From positions 1-64,000 of the IMG/VR virus record IMGVR_UViG_3300032116_000013: a stretch of DNA of 64,000 bases; one strand, given 5' to 3'. The notes under the pieces are model-generated. The model was not told where the DNA came from and made no database searches. It worked only from the letters and a program-made list of their open reading frames with translations. The first letter of the stretch is position 1; every line of letters starts with the position of its first letter. Below are positions 29,062-38,278 of this stretch, piece after piece. The translations under genes were made by a program, and so were the position numbers. This DNA is from a virus.

Positions 29062-30201
29062 ATGCAACGATTTCGACTATTCGTAGAATCATTTCTATCA
29101 GAAGCCAAAGAAGCAGTTGGCATTCAGCACATAGAGCACCCTTCCGATCTGACGTTTGATGGTCCGAAACCCGCGCAACATGCTCTGACTACACTCAGGG
29201 GTGTTGCGATGGGTCGTACCCCAGCCACTCGTAAAATTGACGACAGAATGTCATTTCAAATCAAAAGAGATGACACAGGCAAAGTCGGAGTAAAGTATAA
29301 AGGCGCTGGTTCAAGTTATAATTATTCTAATGATGACATTGAACGTCAGCATGGACACAAGCCTTATCTAGCAAGTCCATTAAAGACTATTCTTGCACAC
29401 GCTCATAAAATTCTTCCTAATAGATCTGGAGAATGGCAGGGTGGGTTTATGTCCACACCTGAAACTCGTGAAGAAAAGGGTGGTCGTATTGGACACACAC
29501 CTAATACAGTCTCATATTCAGTCCCTAAAGATTCTTCAGAAGGCAAAAAACTTGCTAAATCTAGAGTCAGTATAGCACTTCATACTGAACTCAAAGGACC
29601 AAAGCGTAAGGCGACGCCTGTTATTGATCAGTCAGAATTCCGTTCTCACCCAGATGTGCATTTGGTTGATCACTCAGTTTCAAAAGAACAACAAAAAATT
29701 CCTGCTGCAGCAAAAAAGAAAGTCCTAGAACATATTTCTGCTGCTCAGTCTCTAATGAAAAACCATGACTATGGTCATTTAGCAGGTCATGAAACACACT
29801 TAAGAACTTATATAAACTCAACTCTTGATACTGGCGAAAAGCCAAGCGTCGAAGGTTATAAGAAACACCTCGGCGGAAGATTACAAAAAGAAATCGACAA
29901 AGTAAAAACTGAGAAGGCTAAGAATCAAAAAGCAGCGCAGCGCGATGCTCACATGGCTCACATTGATAATAACAAAGAAGCCTTCAATCGCTCATTTGAA
30001 ATTCATCACCACGTTCAGCAAGCAACTAACGCTCTTGCAGATGCTCTAAATAAAACTGCGCATGGCGGTGTCAAAACTGAAATCGCAGGAAAAGAATCAG
30101 GCGGCGAAGGGTTTGTTTCTAAGGGAATTAAACTTGTAAATCGCTTAGAATTTAGTAAAGCAAATCGTGCAAGAAGCGCACTATTAAGAGCAAAAATATG
30201 A
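29062..30201 (+). CDS. Putative internal head protein, DUF6267-like
   Basis: A 379-residue protein with the capsid-targeting-type N-terminus MQRFRLFVESFLSE (LSE at residues 12-14, then A). The segments QHIEHPSDLTFDG, GEWQGGFM, HTPNTVSYSVP and RVSIALHTELKG match a family (DUF6267, from memory) of T4-like phages that looks distantly like nucleotide-binding ligase folds. The second half is helical and charged. It heads the late head-protein block. Confidence 0.68.
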   Translation: MQRFRLFVESFLSEAKEAVGIQHIEHPSDLTFDGPKPAQHALTTLRGVAMGRTPATRKIDDRMSFQIKRDDTGKVGVKYKGAGSSYNYSNDDIERQHGHKPYLASPLKTILAHAHKILPNRSGEWQGGFMSTPETREEKGGRIGHTPNTVSYSVPKDSSEGKKLAKSRVSIALHTELKGPKRKATPVIDQSEFRSHPDVHLVDHSVSKEQQKIPAAAKKKVLEHISAAQSLMKNHDYGHLAGHETHLRTYINSTLDTGEKPSVEGYKKHLGGRLQKEIDKVKTEKAKNQKAAQRDAHMAHIDNNKEAFNRSFEIHHHVQQATNALADALNKTAHGGVKTEIAGKESGGEGFVSKGIKLVNRLEFSKANRARSALLRAKI

Positions 30202-32804
30202 GTAAAGCAACATTTACCTTTGGCAGGTTCAATCCTCCTACCGAACAGGGTCATGGTAAACTGGTAAAGGCAGTTCAGGATCACGCCGAATCAACTGGTG
30301 GAACTCATTATATTTTTCCTACTCGTACGCAAGATCCTAAGAAAAATCCAATGTCGCATGAGGAAAAAGTGGGCGCTATGCGCAAATTGTTTCCTGAGGC
30401 AAATGTTATTTCTCACGAAAAAGTTAGAACAGCAATTGATGCGATGAAACACCTAGAATCAAAAGGTCATACTCATGTGACAATGATTGTTGGTTCTGAT
30501 CGCGTTGCTGAGTTTCAGGGATTGCTAACGAAATATCGTAAAAAAGAATTTCCTGGAATTAAAAAAGTGGAAGTTAAGTCAGCAGGACATCGCGATCCAG
30601 ATGCCGAAGGCGCAGAAGGAATGTCAGCATCTAAACTTCGCGGTCTAGTTGCTGCTGGAAAGAAAGATGAGTTCGTCTCACACTACAGTGATAAAAAACT
30701 TGGCAAACAAATACACGACACAGTAAAAGCGGGAATGCAAATGGAATCAATCAATCCTATTGGAATCTTCTTACTTGGTGCACCTGGTAGCGGAAAAGAC
30801 TATGTTTTGAATAACATCTTTTCACGCTTTGATCTCACAGAGGTACAGGCTGATCAAATTCTAAATCAATCAGCAAATGAATTGTATGAGAGCAAAACTA
30901 ATCTCGTCATTAATGGCGCATTAGATGAATCGCGAATTGCTAAGATTCAAGACATGTTGCATGAGCACGGATACACCTACGATTTCGTTTACGTTTCTGT
31001 TACCAATAAAGTCTCACGTCTACGCAATGAACAACGCGAGAATCCTATTCAAGAAAACAAGCGTATTGATAAATTCCTAAAGACAGAAAAACTTGCTGCG
31101 TTTGTTGAGGCACATGTATTCAATAACTCAATCAATCTAAACGAATCTTCAGAAATGGAGAAAGTTTTCTTTGCTAGCGAAATTCAGAAACTCCTAGAAA
31201 GAGTTATCTCTCTAGGTTTAGAAATGAAAGAAATTGAAAAAAAAGATGAACCTAGACCAAAATCGCTAACTGAAATTAAAAAGGCTACTGGCGATCTAAA
31301 AAATGCATGCTGGAAGGGTTATACCGCAATCGGCATGAAAACTAAGAATGGGAAAAAAGTTCCTAATTGCGTTCCAGTAAAAGAGGAAGAAGAACTTCAA
31401 GAAGAACTACCAAAAAAACTTCGCAGACTACCTAGAAAGGGTAATAGAACAAAAGTATTGGCAGCAAGAGAAAACAATATTTCTGAAATGCAATTAGTAG
31501 GAACTGATGAGTATAAAAAACATGCTATTGCTATGACTCCTGGTCAAGAGCAAGAAATTGAAACTCCATTAGAAACAGATTGCGGATGCGGCGGCGATTG
31601 TCAGTGTAATGAAACTGCTGCTTATGCCAAAAAAGATTTTAGAAGTTTAAGAAAAGAAACTGTTGATGGAGTAGATGTCACTCCGACGCTAAAACCAAAA
31701 AAAACAAAATCTAAGCCACCTTCTCCAGACAGATTAAACATGACAGTGGATGGATTGCCAATCACTTCTGTTTTTACGAGAGAAGAAAAACTTAGAGAAG
31801 CCGTTGAGTACCATCTCGAGAATAAGATTTCGTTCACTGAAAACGTCTTCCGTCCAGGATCAGATATGTTCTTTGAGATGATAAACGAAGCCAAGCGTCT
31901 ATATGCAGAAGGACAATATACTCCTGCTGATGAATGGGAAGCCGATATGCTCAATTCAGACATCGGTGAAACGGCAATCTACGAAGGTCGGGAAGTGATT
32001 CTTGACTATCCATTCGAAGAAGATATGGAACAAATTGATGAGGTGTTCAACACAGTTTATCCACACACATATCACGGGACTTTACGCCCAGAAGACCCTA
32101 AAAGCGAAAATGGACCTGAACACCTGTACACATTCCGAATCCCAGGAAAAGGAAATCTACAACATACTTATTCTGTCTCAATTAATCGCTTTCAAGGTAA
32201 AAAGGGCAGTTTATCGTTCGGGTATCACGGAAAAAAACCTGCAGATTTTGTCCCAGTAGGTAAACATGGAGACAGAAAATATTTTGAAGCAGGGGAACAT
32301 GAAATTACTGGCGAAGGTGGTGGAAAGGCTTCTTCAATCATCTCAACAGTTAAGTCTATTGCACAAAAACACGCGAAAAAACACGGTTTAAAAACAATGG
32401 TATTTGCTGGCAGCAGCGATGAGCCATCGAGATCTAAACTCTACAATAGAATTGTAAATCGAATGGGCGGTAAAGAACACAGATCTGACGATGATGAGTT
32501 TGATCCGTATAGAGAGTATTCGGTTCCTATGAAAGAAGAATCCGACCCAACAGATGGTAAAGGTATCGGCAAGCCATGGCGCGAAGGCGGCGGCGGTGCG
32601 GTTTATGTCCGTACAGGCGATGGTGGCGTAAAGAAGGTTCGCTTCAGTCAATCTGGAATGGCTAAGAAATTTAATGATCCAGCCAGAGTTCGTTCTTTCG
32701 TCGCTCGTCATCGCTGCTTGACCAACAAGGATAAGACCTCGGCTTCGTACTGGGCTTGCAGATGGCCAAGATTCTTTAGCAACTCTGGGAAGACTTGGTG
32801 GTAA
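30198..32804 (+). CDS. Large multidomain protein: nucleotidyltransferase + P-loop kinase + C-terminal domains
   Basis: An 868-residue protein. Residues 6-20 (FTFGRFNPPTEQGHG) and 141-148 (GMSASKLR) are cytidylyltransferase/NMNAT motifs. FLLGAPGSGK at 191-200 is a P-loop of a zeta/AAA_33-like kinase domain. Residues 368-392 hold NACWKGYTAIGMKTKNGKK, a recurrent T4-like phage motif. A CxCxxxCxC cluster is at 462-470. LNE, ISE, INE and EQIDE (314, 428, 562, 611) are protease-like sites. The end contains SASYWACRWPR. The first two domains echo NadR, so NAD or nucleotide metabolism is a reasonable guess. Confidence 0.78.
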   Translation: MSKATFTFGRFNPPTEQGHGKLVKAVQDHAESTGGTHYIFPTRTQDPKKNPMSHEEKVGAMRKLFPEANVISHEKVRTAIDAMKHLESKGHTHVTMIVGSDRVAEFQGLLTKYRKKEFPGIKKVEVKSAGHRDPDAEGAEGMSASKLRGLVAAGKKDEFVSHYSDKKLGKQIHDTVKAGMQMESINPIGIFLLGAPGSGKDYVLNNIFSRFDLTEVQADQILNQSANELYESKTNLVINGALDESRIAKIQDMLHEHGYTYDFVYVSVTNKVSRLRNEQRENPIQENKRIDKFLKTEKLAAFVEAHVFNNSINLNESSEMEKVFFASEIQKLLERVISLGLEMKEIEKKDEPRPKSLTEIKKATGDLKNACWKGYTAIGMKTKNGKKVPNCVPVKEEEELQEELPKKLRRLPRKGNRTKVLAARENNISEMQLVGTDEYKKHAIAMTPGQEQEIETPLETDCGCGGDCQCNETAAYAKKDFRSLRKETVDGVDVTPTLKPKKTKSKPPSPDRLNMTVDGLPITSVFTREEKLREAVEYHLENKISFTENVFRPGSDMFFEMINEAKRLYAEGQYTPADEWEADMLNSDIGETAIYEGREVILDYPFEEDMEQIDEVFNTVYPHTYHGTLRPEDPKSENGPEHLYTFRIPGKGNLQHTYSVSINRFQGKKGSLSFGYHGKKPADFVPVGKHGDRKYFEAGEHEITGEGGGKASSIISTVKSIAQKHAKKHGLKTMVFAGSSDEPSRSKLYNRIVNRMGGKEHRSDDDEFDPYREYSVPMKEESDPTDGKGIGKPWREGGGGAVYVRTGDGGVKKVRFSQSGMAKKFNDPARVRSFVARHRCLTNKDKTSASYWACRWPRFFSNSGKTWW

Positions 32805-33073
32805 TGGTGTCAGCATATACCGACGAAAAACTAAATAATAAAACGTTCTTCAGAACATTCTCGAAGGACGTTTTGAACGAAGAATTAGTATGGCATCGCG
32901 ATAAAAATAATAGAATTGTGACTGTTTTGGAAGGAGAAGGCTGGGAAATTCAGTTCGAAGATGACCTTCCAGAGCCTTTGATAGTTGGGAAAGAGTATGT
33001 GATTCCGTCATATACCTTCCATAGAATAAAGCGCGGAACAACGGATTTAAAACTACAGATTAGCGAGTATTAA
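32804..33073 (+). CDS. Cupin-like conserved phage protein, 89 aa
   Basis: Starts at TAATG. WHRDKNNRIVTVLEGEGWEIQFEDDLP (the pattern WHRDxxxR, then GWxxQFxxxLP) and YVIPSYTFHRIKRGT form a double-stranded beta-helix pattern with His in WHRD and FHRI. This short cupin is common in T4-like phages. A CTAAATA heptamer at 32831-32837 lies inside it and may also act on the gene downstream. Confidence 0.72.
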   Translation: MVSAYTDEKLNNKTFFRTFSKDVLNEELVWHRDKNNRIVTVLEGEGWEIQFEDDLPEPLIVGKEYVIPSYTFHRIKRGTTDLKLQISEY

Positions 33074-33074
33074 C

Positions 33075-35108
33075 ATGGCAGATCCAACAAAAGCATGGGA
33101 TAAAGCATTTACTTCTGGTTCAAAAGTAATGCAAGACAGACTAAAGAAAGTTCATGCTAAGAATCCAGCATTTCAATCATGGCTCAAGTCAAGCGGTCAT
33201 GGGGCTGGAGAAAGCGTCAAGCAAGCATCCAAAGAAGTCAAGCCAACTGTAAGAGCAAAGCAACTTGCAGCAGCAAGCGCAACTGCCTATGGTGCTACGA
33301 AGGGTCTTGCCGTTGGCGGAGAACATGGTGGTGCTGGAGTTTCTCAGAAAGCCGACAAGGGCAGAGTTTGGTCGCCAGATGAAGTTGCTGCATTGAACAA
33401 ACAACGCGGAACTGAGCCAGTTCAACTCACTCCTGCACAAATGAGAATGGCAGCAATCAAGGCTGCTGCTGAGAAGTCGGTTGCCAAAAAAGCAAAAAGT
33501 TTTGATGTTCCAACTCTACAGCGTCAACACGATGACTTGCGCGATGTCCATGACAGCCTACATTCCAAGGTGACCAGATCATCGATGGATGAAGAAGTCG
33601 AACTCGATGAAATGGATAAATCTCAACCATCTTCAAGTCGTGGTGCTGAAGGATTAGCATTAGGAAAAAAAGCGAATCCAGTTAAACGCGATAAAGTTAA
33701 ATCAGGTGCATTGAAAATATTGCAAAAACAATATAAAAAAGTAAAAGAAGAAGTCGAACAGATTGATGAATTAAAAAAGAAAACTCTGCAATCATACAAG
33801 TCAAAGGCTCAGAATGAAATTGAGTCTATGGCAAAAGATTTGAGAGGTAAAGAATATCAAACAGTAAACCCGCAAAAGATAAAAAACAGAGCATCGGGTA
33901 TAAAACTCGCGACAGCAAAACTTAAAAAAGAAGAAGTAGAACTCGAAGAAGGCAAAATTGCAAAGGCACTCGCAGTTGGTGCAATGTCATTGGCTTCAAT
34001 GGGAGCAAAAGCACACACTGATACAACAAAGTCAGTTGCTCAACTTGCCGCTGAACGTCCAGCATTGGCTCAGCGTCTACAGGACATTGGTGCAACGGGT
34101 CAAGTTCCAGCATCCGATGTTCGTGCTGCAGAGTTGCAAAGAAAACAAGATCAAGAAATGCCAGCATCAGAACGTCGTGCGAAAGAGTTGAAGAAAGAAG
34201 AAGTCGAGCAGATTGACGAAGCCAACATGCGCTTCGATTATGAAGCAGCCGCTCGCCCAAAATCATCTGATGTAAAAAACTTCTTAAATCGCAATAAAAA
34301 TCGTCGCGCGGCTGCTGCTACAAAAAAATATATTCGCCGCATGACAAAACTTGGCGGTCTTGGTCCAAATCAAACCAAGAAAGACACCGAAGCGCACATG
34401 AAGGCTTATTTTGAAGAAGTCGAGCAGATTGATGAAGTTACTAAACAGGAAGCCGAGGCAGCGCTCGGTGGTCCAGTCAAGGAGAAGCCAACTATGCCAC
34501 CAGGAAAACAACCAGCGGGTCATCGCTATGTCCGTAATCTTGCTAGAAGAGCAATGAAGGCTGGACTCAAAAAAGAAGAAGCCGAGCAGGTTGATGAACG
34601 TAATTTAGAAAATAAAAAGAAAAAAGACAATTGGGTTCGTGCTAAGGGCGTCGAAGCAGCAATCAAAGGCAAGGTGCCATTCGACAGAGGACATTCACCA
34701 TTGCGCTCTGGTCGCGAAGTTTTAGCCAGGGAAGATATAATGAACGAAGAACCAAAAGACGCTGCAGATGCAGGCGAGTATGACTACGAAGGTGATATGG
34801 CAAAGTCTCAACTTCGCAGCATTATGCATAACGCCAAGCGCATGCATGATATGCTAGAAGATAATACCAACCTTCCAGAATGGGTGCAGAGCAAGATTAC
34901 TCTAGCCGAAGATTACATCTCGACTACTGCAAATTATATGCAAGGCGAGATGAATGAAGAGTCTGAAATCTCAGAAGAAGGTAAAATTGCTGTGACACCT
35001 AGCGAAAAATCTCTCGCTAAATATCATGGCAACCCTAACAAAATTACTTATGGCGACGTGATTAAAGCCCGTATCAGATCTGCCGCTAAAAAAGCAATAG
35101 AAGGTTAA
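33075..35108 (+). CDS. Polyprotein-like head protein with repeated protease-type sites
   Basis: A 677-residue, very basic and Ala/Lys-rich protein with six repeats of EE(V/A)E(Q/L)(I/L/V)(D/E)E: residues 173-179, 225-232, 286-292, 375-382, 447-454 and 501-508. Five contain (I/L)xE, the site cleaved by the T4 prohead protease gp21. Cutting would release basic peptides of 50-90 residues. The C-terminal part (571-627, DYEGDMAKSQLRSIMHNAK) is a domain seen in many T4-like phages. Probably packaged in the head. Confidence 0.75.
   Translation: MADPTKAWDKAFTSGSKVMQDRLKKVHAKNPAFQSWLKSSGHGAGESVKQASKEVKPTVRAKQLAAASATAYGATKGLAVGGEHGGAGVSQKADKGRVWSPDEVAALNKQRGTEPVQLTPAQMRMAAIKAAAEKSVAKKAKSFDVPTLQRQHDDLRDVHDSLHSKVTRSSMDEEVELDEMDKSQPSSSRGAEGLALGKKANPVKRDKVKSGALKILQKQYKKVKEEVEQIDELKKKTLQSYKSKAQNEIESMAKDLRGKEYQTVNPQKIKNRASGIKLATAKLKKEEVELEEGKIAKALAVGAMSLASMGAKAHTDTTKSVAQLAAERPALAQRLQDIGATGQVPASDVRAAELQRKQDQEMPASERRAKELKKEEVEQIDEANMRFDYEAAARPKSSDVKNFLNRNKNRRAAAATKKYIRRMTKLGGLGPNQTKKDTEAHMKAYFEEVEQIDEVTKQEAEAALGGPVKEKPTMPPGKQPAGHRYVRNLARRAMKAGLKKEEAEQVDERNLENKKKKDNWVRAKGVEAAIKGKVPFDRGHSPLRSGREVLAREDIMNEEPKDAADAGEYDYEGDMAKSQLRSIMHNAKRMHDMLEDNTNLPEWVQSKITLAEDYISTTANYMQGEMNEESEISEEGKIAVTPSEKSLAKYHGNPNKITYGDVIKARIRSAAKKAIEG
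33591..34598 (+). repeat. Six dispersed EEVEQIDE-type coding repeats
   Basis: The repeat units in the polyprotein-like gene are similar in DNA as well as protein, for example the gaagaagtcgagcagattg core at several copies. Spacing between units is 53-90 codons. Variants continue in the next gene (EEAEQIDA, EEVEQVTE) and in the 868-residue protein (MEQIDE). Confidence 0.8.
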
Positions 35109-35112
35109 TAAA

Positions 35113-35940
35113 ATGAAGTATCAAGTACAAATCAAATATACAAACCCTGCTCATGAGCACGTTTCATTACGTCGTCGTGTTGATACAGTTACTCGTCTAG
35201 TAGAGGCTAAAAGCGAACAAGAAGCCTTGAATCGTGCTGCAAATCAGCAACGCGCTCTTGGCTTTATGATCAAAGAAGCCTCAGTTGTCAAGTCTAAGGT
35301 GATCAAAGAAGAAGCCGAGCAGATTGATGCAGCAAGTAACAAATACGAAGTCACAAAAACAAAGAGCCGCAAAATGCCAATGGAATTTGATTCAGAGGCA
35401 AAGATGCACCATTACGATGTGCATCATAATGATAAACGTGTTGGAACTTTAACGCATGACACCTATTTTGGTGGAACGAACGGAAAACTGCACGGAAAAG
35501 ATTTGCCTAATATTAGAAATTATGGTGATAATCCCCATAATCAACTGCATAATTTTTTGAAATCTAAAACTGGGCAAAAGTGGGCAGCCAATCTTCACAA
35601 ATATCAAAAAGAAGAAGTCGAGCAGGTAACTGAAGCCGAACGCGAAGCAGGATACAAGATGTCACCTGCAGTTCGTAAGGCTCAGGCTGAATCTGACAAA
35701 CTTTCAAAAGTCGAAAAGCCAGCACAGGCTGGAACTCTTGCTGCGCAACGCGCTATACAACGTGCAATGGAACGCGAAATGAAACGTATGGGCGAAGAAA
35801 CCGTTAATACTAAAATAACAAAAGCAGTCAATCGAGTGGTAGAAGCAGCAAAAAATGCTCGTGGCAATAAACAACTAAACCCTAACAAGCCTGCAACTAA
35901 AATTAACACCAAACCTGAAATGGATGCAAACATAAAATGA
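35113..35940 (+). CDS. Putative internal head protein with cleavage-type repeats, 275 aa
   Basis: The first 50 residues form a small beta-alpha domain (YQVQIKYTNPAHEHVSLRRR). Repeats KEEAEQIDAASN at about residue 65 and KEEVEQVTEAER at about 168 are diverged copies of those in the preceding gene. The last 100 residues are helical and basic. Gene spacing and repeat sharing indicate the same location, probably inside the head. Confidence 0.66.
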   Translation: MKYQVQIKYTNPAHEHVSLRRRVDTVTRLVEAKSEQEALNRAANQQRALGFMIKEASVVKSKVIKEEAEQIDAASNKYEVTKTKSRKMPMEFDSEAKMHHYDVHHNDKRVGTLTHDTYFGGTNGKLHGKDLPNIRNYGDNPHNQLHNFLKSKTGQKWAANLHKYQKEEVEQVTEAEREAGYKMSPAVRKAQAESDKLSKVEKPAQAGTLAAQRAIQRAMEREMKRMGEETVNTKITKAVNRVVEAAKNARGNKQLNPNKPATKINTKPEMDANIK

Positions 35941-36392
35941 AAACATTTTTAGATTTTTTAAAAGAAGAGTCTATTGACGTTCCATTCAAGTTGAGCGATC
36001 AGAACGTTGATACTCTGAATTCTGAATTAGAAGTATTAACTGATAAACCATATCAGAATGCACCAATATTCTTAGCGCAACTCAGAGGCACATTTGAGCG
36101 TTATGGGGTATTGCTTCCAGCAACGATGACGGATCAATTCCTAAATCTAGATGCTGAGATAACCTATGCTCTTCCTCAAAACCCTGGTTTCTACATCTAT
36201 ATCGTGTACAATACTAATGATAGTGGATATGTTGATGGTTATGCTCAGGTTGTCAGTCAGGATGAATTGGCTGATCTAAAGAACATGAGCACAGAGGATT
36301 TATTGGGTGATGAAGATGAAGCACCAATGAAGCCAAGATATCTACCAGCAAGAAGAGACGACGATAGCGGAAATAGTAACGAATACGTCTAA
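35937..36392 (+). CDS. Capsid-targeted protein, 151 aa
   Basis: N-terminus MKTFLDFLKE followed by ES is a ten-residue leader ending in LxE, equal in length and pattern to the T4 capsid-targeting sequence MKTYQEFIAE. The remaining domain has FKLSDQNVDTLNSEL and PGFYIYIVYNTNDSGYVDGY, a compact alpha/beta fold conserved in T4-like phages. Acidic tail. Function inside the capsid is unknown. Confidence 0.68.
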   Translation: MKTFLDFLKEESIDVPFKLSDQNVDTLNSELEVLTDKPYQNAPIFLAQLRGTFERYGVLLPATMTDQFLNLDAEITYALPQNPGFYIYIVYNTNDSGYVDGYAQVVSQDELADLKNMSTEDLLGDEDEAPMKPRYLPARRDDDSGNSNEYV

Positions 36393-36395
36393 TTT

Positions 36396-36782
36396 ATGTT
36401 TGAAAATTTGACTGAACAAAATATAGCAATGTATGCAGTGAAGTGTTATGATAAACCTAACTGCGTAGAAAGCGAATTCGATGAAGATTATAAAAGAATT
36501 CGATATATAAAAAGGCTACTCTATAGATATAGAGTGACTGGTGACATAAAAGAACGATTGTTATTAAACCATTTGGTTGTGACACAGAATGTATTTGGTA
36601 TTGAAGCAAGTACAAGAATGTTATTCTTTCGCATAGATCCTAAAGACTATAGCGCATTGAAAACCTTTCTAGTCTACACTTCTGCTATGCCAAATATTGT
36701 AAAGGGTATTAGAGGGCAGAACATTATCTCAAGTGATATTAGTTTAGATAATAAACTTGTAGATATATTGAGAAAACTTTAG
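36396..36782 (+). CDS. Conserved T4-like phage protein, 128 aa (DUF7207-like)
   Basis: Helical protein: LTEQNIAMYAVKCYDKPNC, FDEDYKRIRYIKRLLYRY, KERLLLNHLVVTQNVFG and EASTRMLFFRI are patterns I recognise from a widely conserved T4-like family next to head genes. It lacks a targeting leader. No catalytic motif seen. Confidence 0.72.
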   Translation: MFENLTEQNIAMYAVKCYDKPNCVESEFDEDYKRIRYIKRLLYRYRVTGDIKERLLLNHLVVTQNVFGIEASTRMLFFRIDPKDYSALKTFLVYTSAMPNIVKGIRGQNIISSDISLDNKLVDILRKL

Positions 36783-36835
36783 AATCATTCATTATGCCAG
36801 ACATAGTTATTGTATCATAAAGTCAATTAAAAGTC

Positions 36836-36850
36836 AAACTCTTGGAGTTT
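36836..36850 (+). promoter_or_regulatory. Hairpin covering the ribosome site of the next gene
   Basis: AAACTC (36836-36841) pairs with GAGTTT (36845-36850) around a 3-base loop; the GGAG Shine-Dalgarno (36844-36847) lies in the loop and 3' arm, eight bases before the ATG at 36855. This could restrain translation until melted. Confidence 0.45.
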
Positions 36851-36854
36851 TTAA

Positions 36855-37910
36855 ATGTTTAAGTTTAAGCAATATATTGAAGAAGCCTACTCGAATATTC
36901 TTGTAGAAGCAGTATCCAATGACGACAAGGGTAAATTATTTGAACTCTTGCATGCCAGACATATGCACCCAGAGAAAACATTTCCAACTCATTATCGTGA
37001 TGAGATCTCTGGTAAGTCTCCAGAAGAAACTCATAACGCTATTAAAGCAAGAATTACACCAGCAGAATATAAAACAATTGATTCTCATGCTAAGTCTTCT
37101 GCTGAACATATGACTGCGCATTTAACCGAACAAGGTCACAATCCTAAGCATATTACTCATGTTGCTTGGACTAGCAATGGCGCTAAAGACGTTGCCAAAT
37201 TTACAGGTAAAGACGATCCAAATAACGATTCAGACGTTATGTATAGATTTAAGCATCCAAAAACTGGTGCTACAAAACATGTTGGCGTTGGATTAAAATA
37301 TGGTTCTCAAAAAGAGCCAAATATTCGCAATCCAGGTTTAGAAAGCCTCCAGTCCATGACTGGAGCCAAGACTTTATTAAGTAGATTTGCAAGCCATAAA
37401 AAGAAACTTTCTGCTTTAGGCTATACTGGTAGTGGAGAAAAGAATCACGAGCAATGGAAAAAAGAGAAAACATCAACTCGCGGTAAAGCAGCAAATGAAA
37501 GTAAACTTCAAACAACTCGAGCAATGGCTAAAGATATGCACAAAGCACTTTCTCAAAAATCTTCTGATGAATTGAAAGACTATGTTCGTGGAGTCGTAGC
37601 AGCAAAAACTAAAAGTCCAGTTTATAGAATGCATGCTCGCACTTCTCACAATGAGGCAGGATCAAGTGTGACGCATCATATCGATGAGCCATCAAAAGAT
37701 ATTGATACTCATTTGTCTCAATTTTCAGAATTAAAAATGGATAAACAAGGTAGCGGAATATCTGTTACTATTAAAGGCGTACACAAAGAAACTGGAAAAA
37801 CAGTAAATGTTTTGACGCATGCTGTTAAAGGTATAAGTGGACCAATGAAAGGTCTTGCTGCAACAACTAAACTCCCAGGATATCGTTCTGGAAATAAAAA
37901 GAAAAAGTAA
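36855..37910 (+). CDS. Capsid-targeted protein, possible nuclease, 351 aa
   Basis: Leader MFKFKQYIEE then AY is a ten-residue (I)xE-type targeting sequence. In the body, NNDSDVMYRF followed by HVGVGLKYG resembles a D...xLK pattern of PD-(D/E)xK-type nucleases, and NIRNPGLESL follows; this is a weak but suggestive match. The rest is basic and His/Ser-rich. If packaged, it would enter the cell with the DNA. The gap upstream has an RBS hairpin. Confidence 0.62.
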   Translation: MFKFKQYIEEAYSNILVEAVSNDDKGKLFELLHARHMHPEKTFPTHYRDEISGKSPEETHNAIKARITPAEYKTIDSHAKSSAEHMTAHLTEQGHNPKHITHVAWTSNGAKDVAKFTGKDDPNNDSDVMYRFKHPKTGATKHVGVGLKYGSQKEPNIRNPGLESLQSMTGAKTLLSRFASHKKKLSALGYTGSGEKNHEQWKKEKTSTRGKAANESKLQTTRAMAKDMHKALSQKSSDELKDYVRGVVAAKTKSPVYRMHARTSHNEAGSSVTHHIDEPSKDIDTHLSQFSELKMDKQGSGISVTIKGVHKETGKTVNVLTHAVKGISGPMKGLAATTKLPGYRSGNKKKK

Positions 37911-38275
37911 TGAAAACATTCAAAGAATTTCTGAGCGAAGAAGCGCCAGCAAATTCAGTTGGCGCTGGAATGCAAGGATTGGGTTCTGCTCAAGGACAAC
38001 CGATTGCGGGATATGACACAATCCTCGCAAAGAAAATATTGCGTAGAAAGCCTCATGATGTTTTTGGTGGAAAGCCAGTATTCAAAGTGAATTCTGAAGC
38101 CTTTAACAAGGCATTGCACGGAAAGAAACACAGAAAGCATTACTCCAGTTATGTTGGTAGGGATGAAGTTGGACAGGAGATCAAAGAGTATGCTCGACAA
38201 AATCCAAATTCTCCAATAATTGTCCAAGATGAAATAACTGGAGCGATGTATTACTTAAAACACGGAAAGAGGTAA
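37910..38275 (+). CDS. Capsid-targeted small protein, 121 aa
   Basis: MKTFKEFLSE followed by EAP is the closest match in the window to the T4 internal-protein leader MKTYQEFIAE. NSVGAGMQGLGSAQGQP is a glycine-rich linker found in T4-like virion proteins, and the C-terminal domain ends GAMYYLKHGKR. It starts at the stop of the previous gene (TAATG). Confidence 0.7.
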   Translation: MKTFKEFLSEEAPANSVGAGMQGLGSAQGQPIAGYDTILAKKILRRKPHDVFGGKPVFKVNSEAFNKALHGKKHRKHYSSYVGRDEVGQEIKEYARQNPNSPIIVQDEITGAMYYLKHGKR

Positions 38276-38278
38276 ACA

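Noticed and set aside
32831-32837. CTAAATA as a certain late promoter of the 33075 gene
   Set aside because: It lies inside the 89-residue cupin coding region, 240 bases upstream; it may act but is not counted as evidence.
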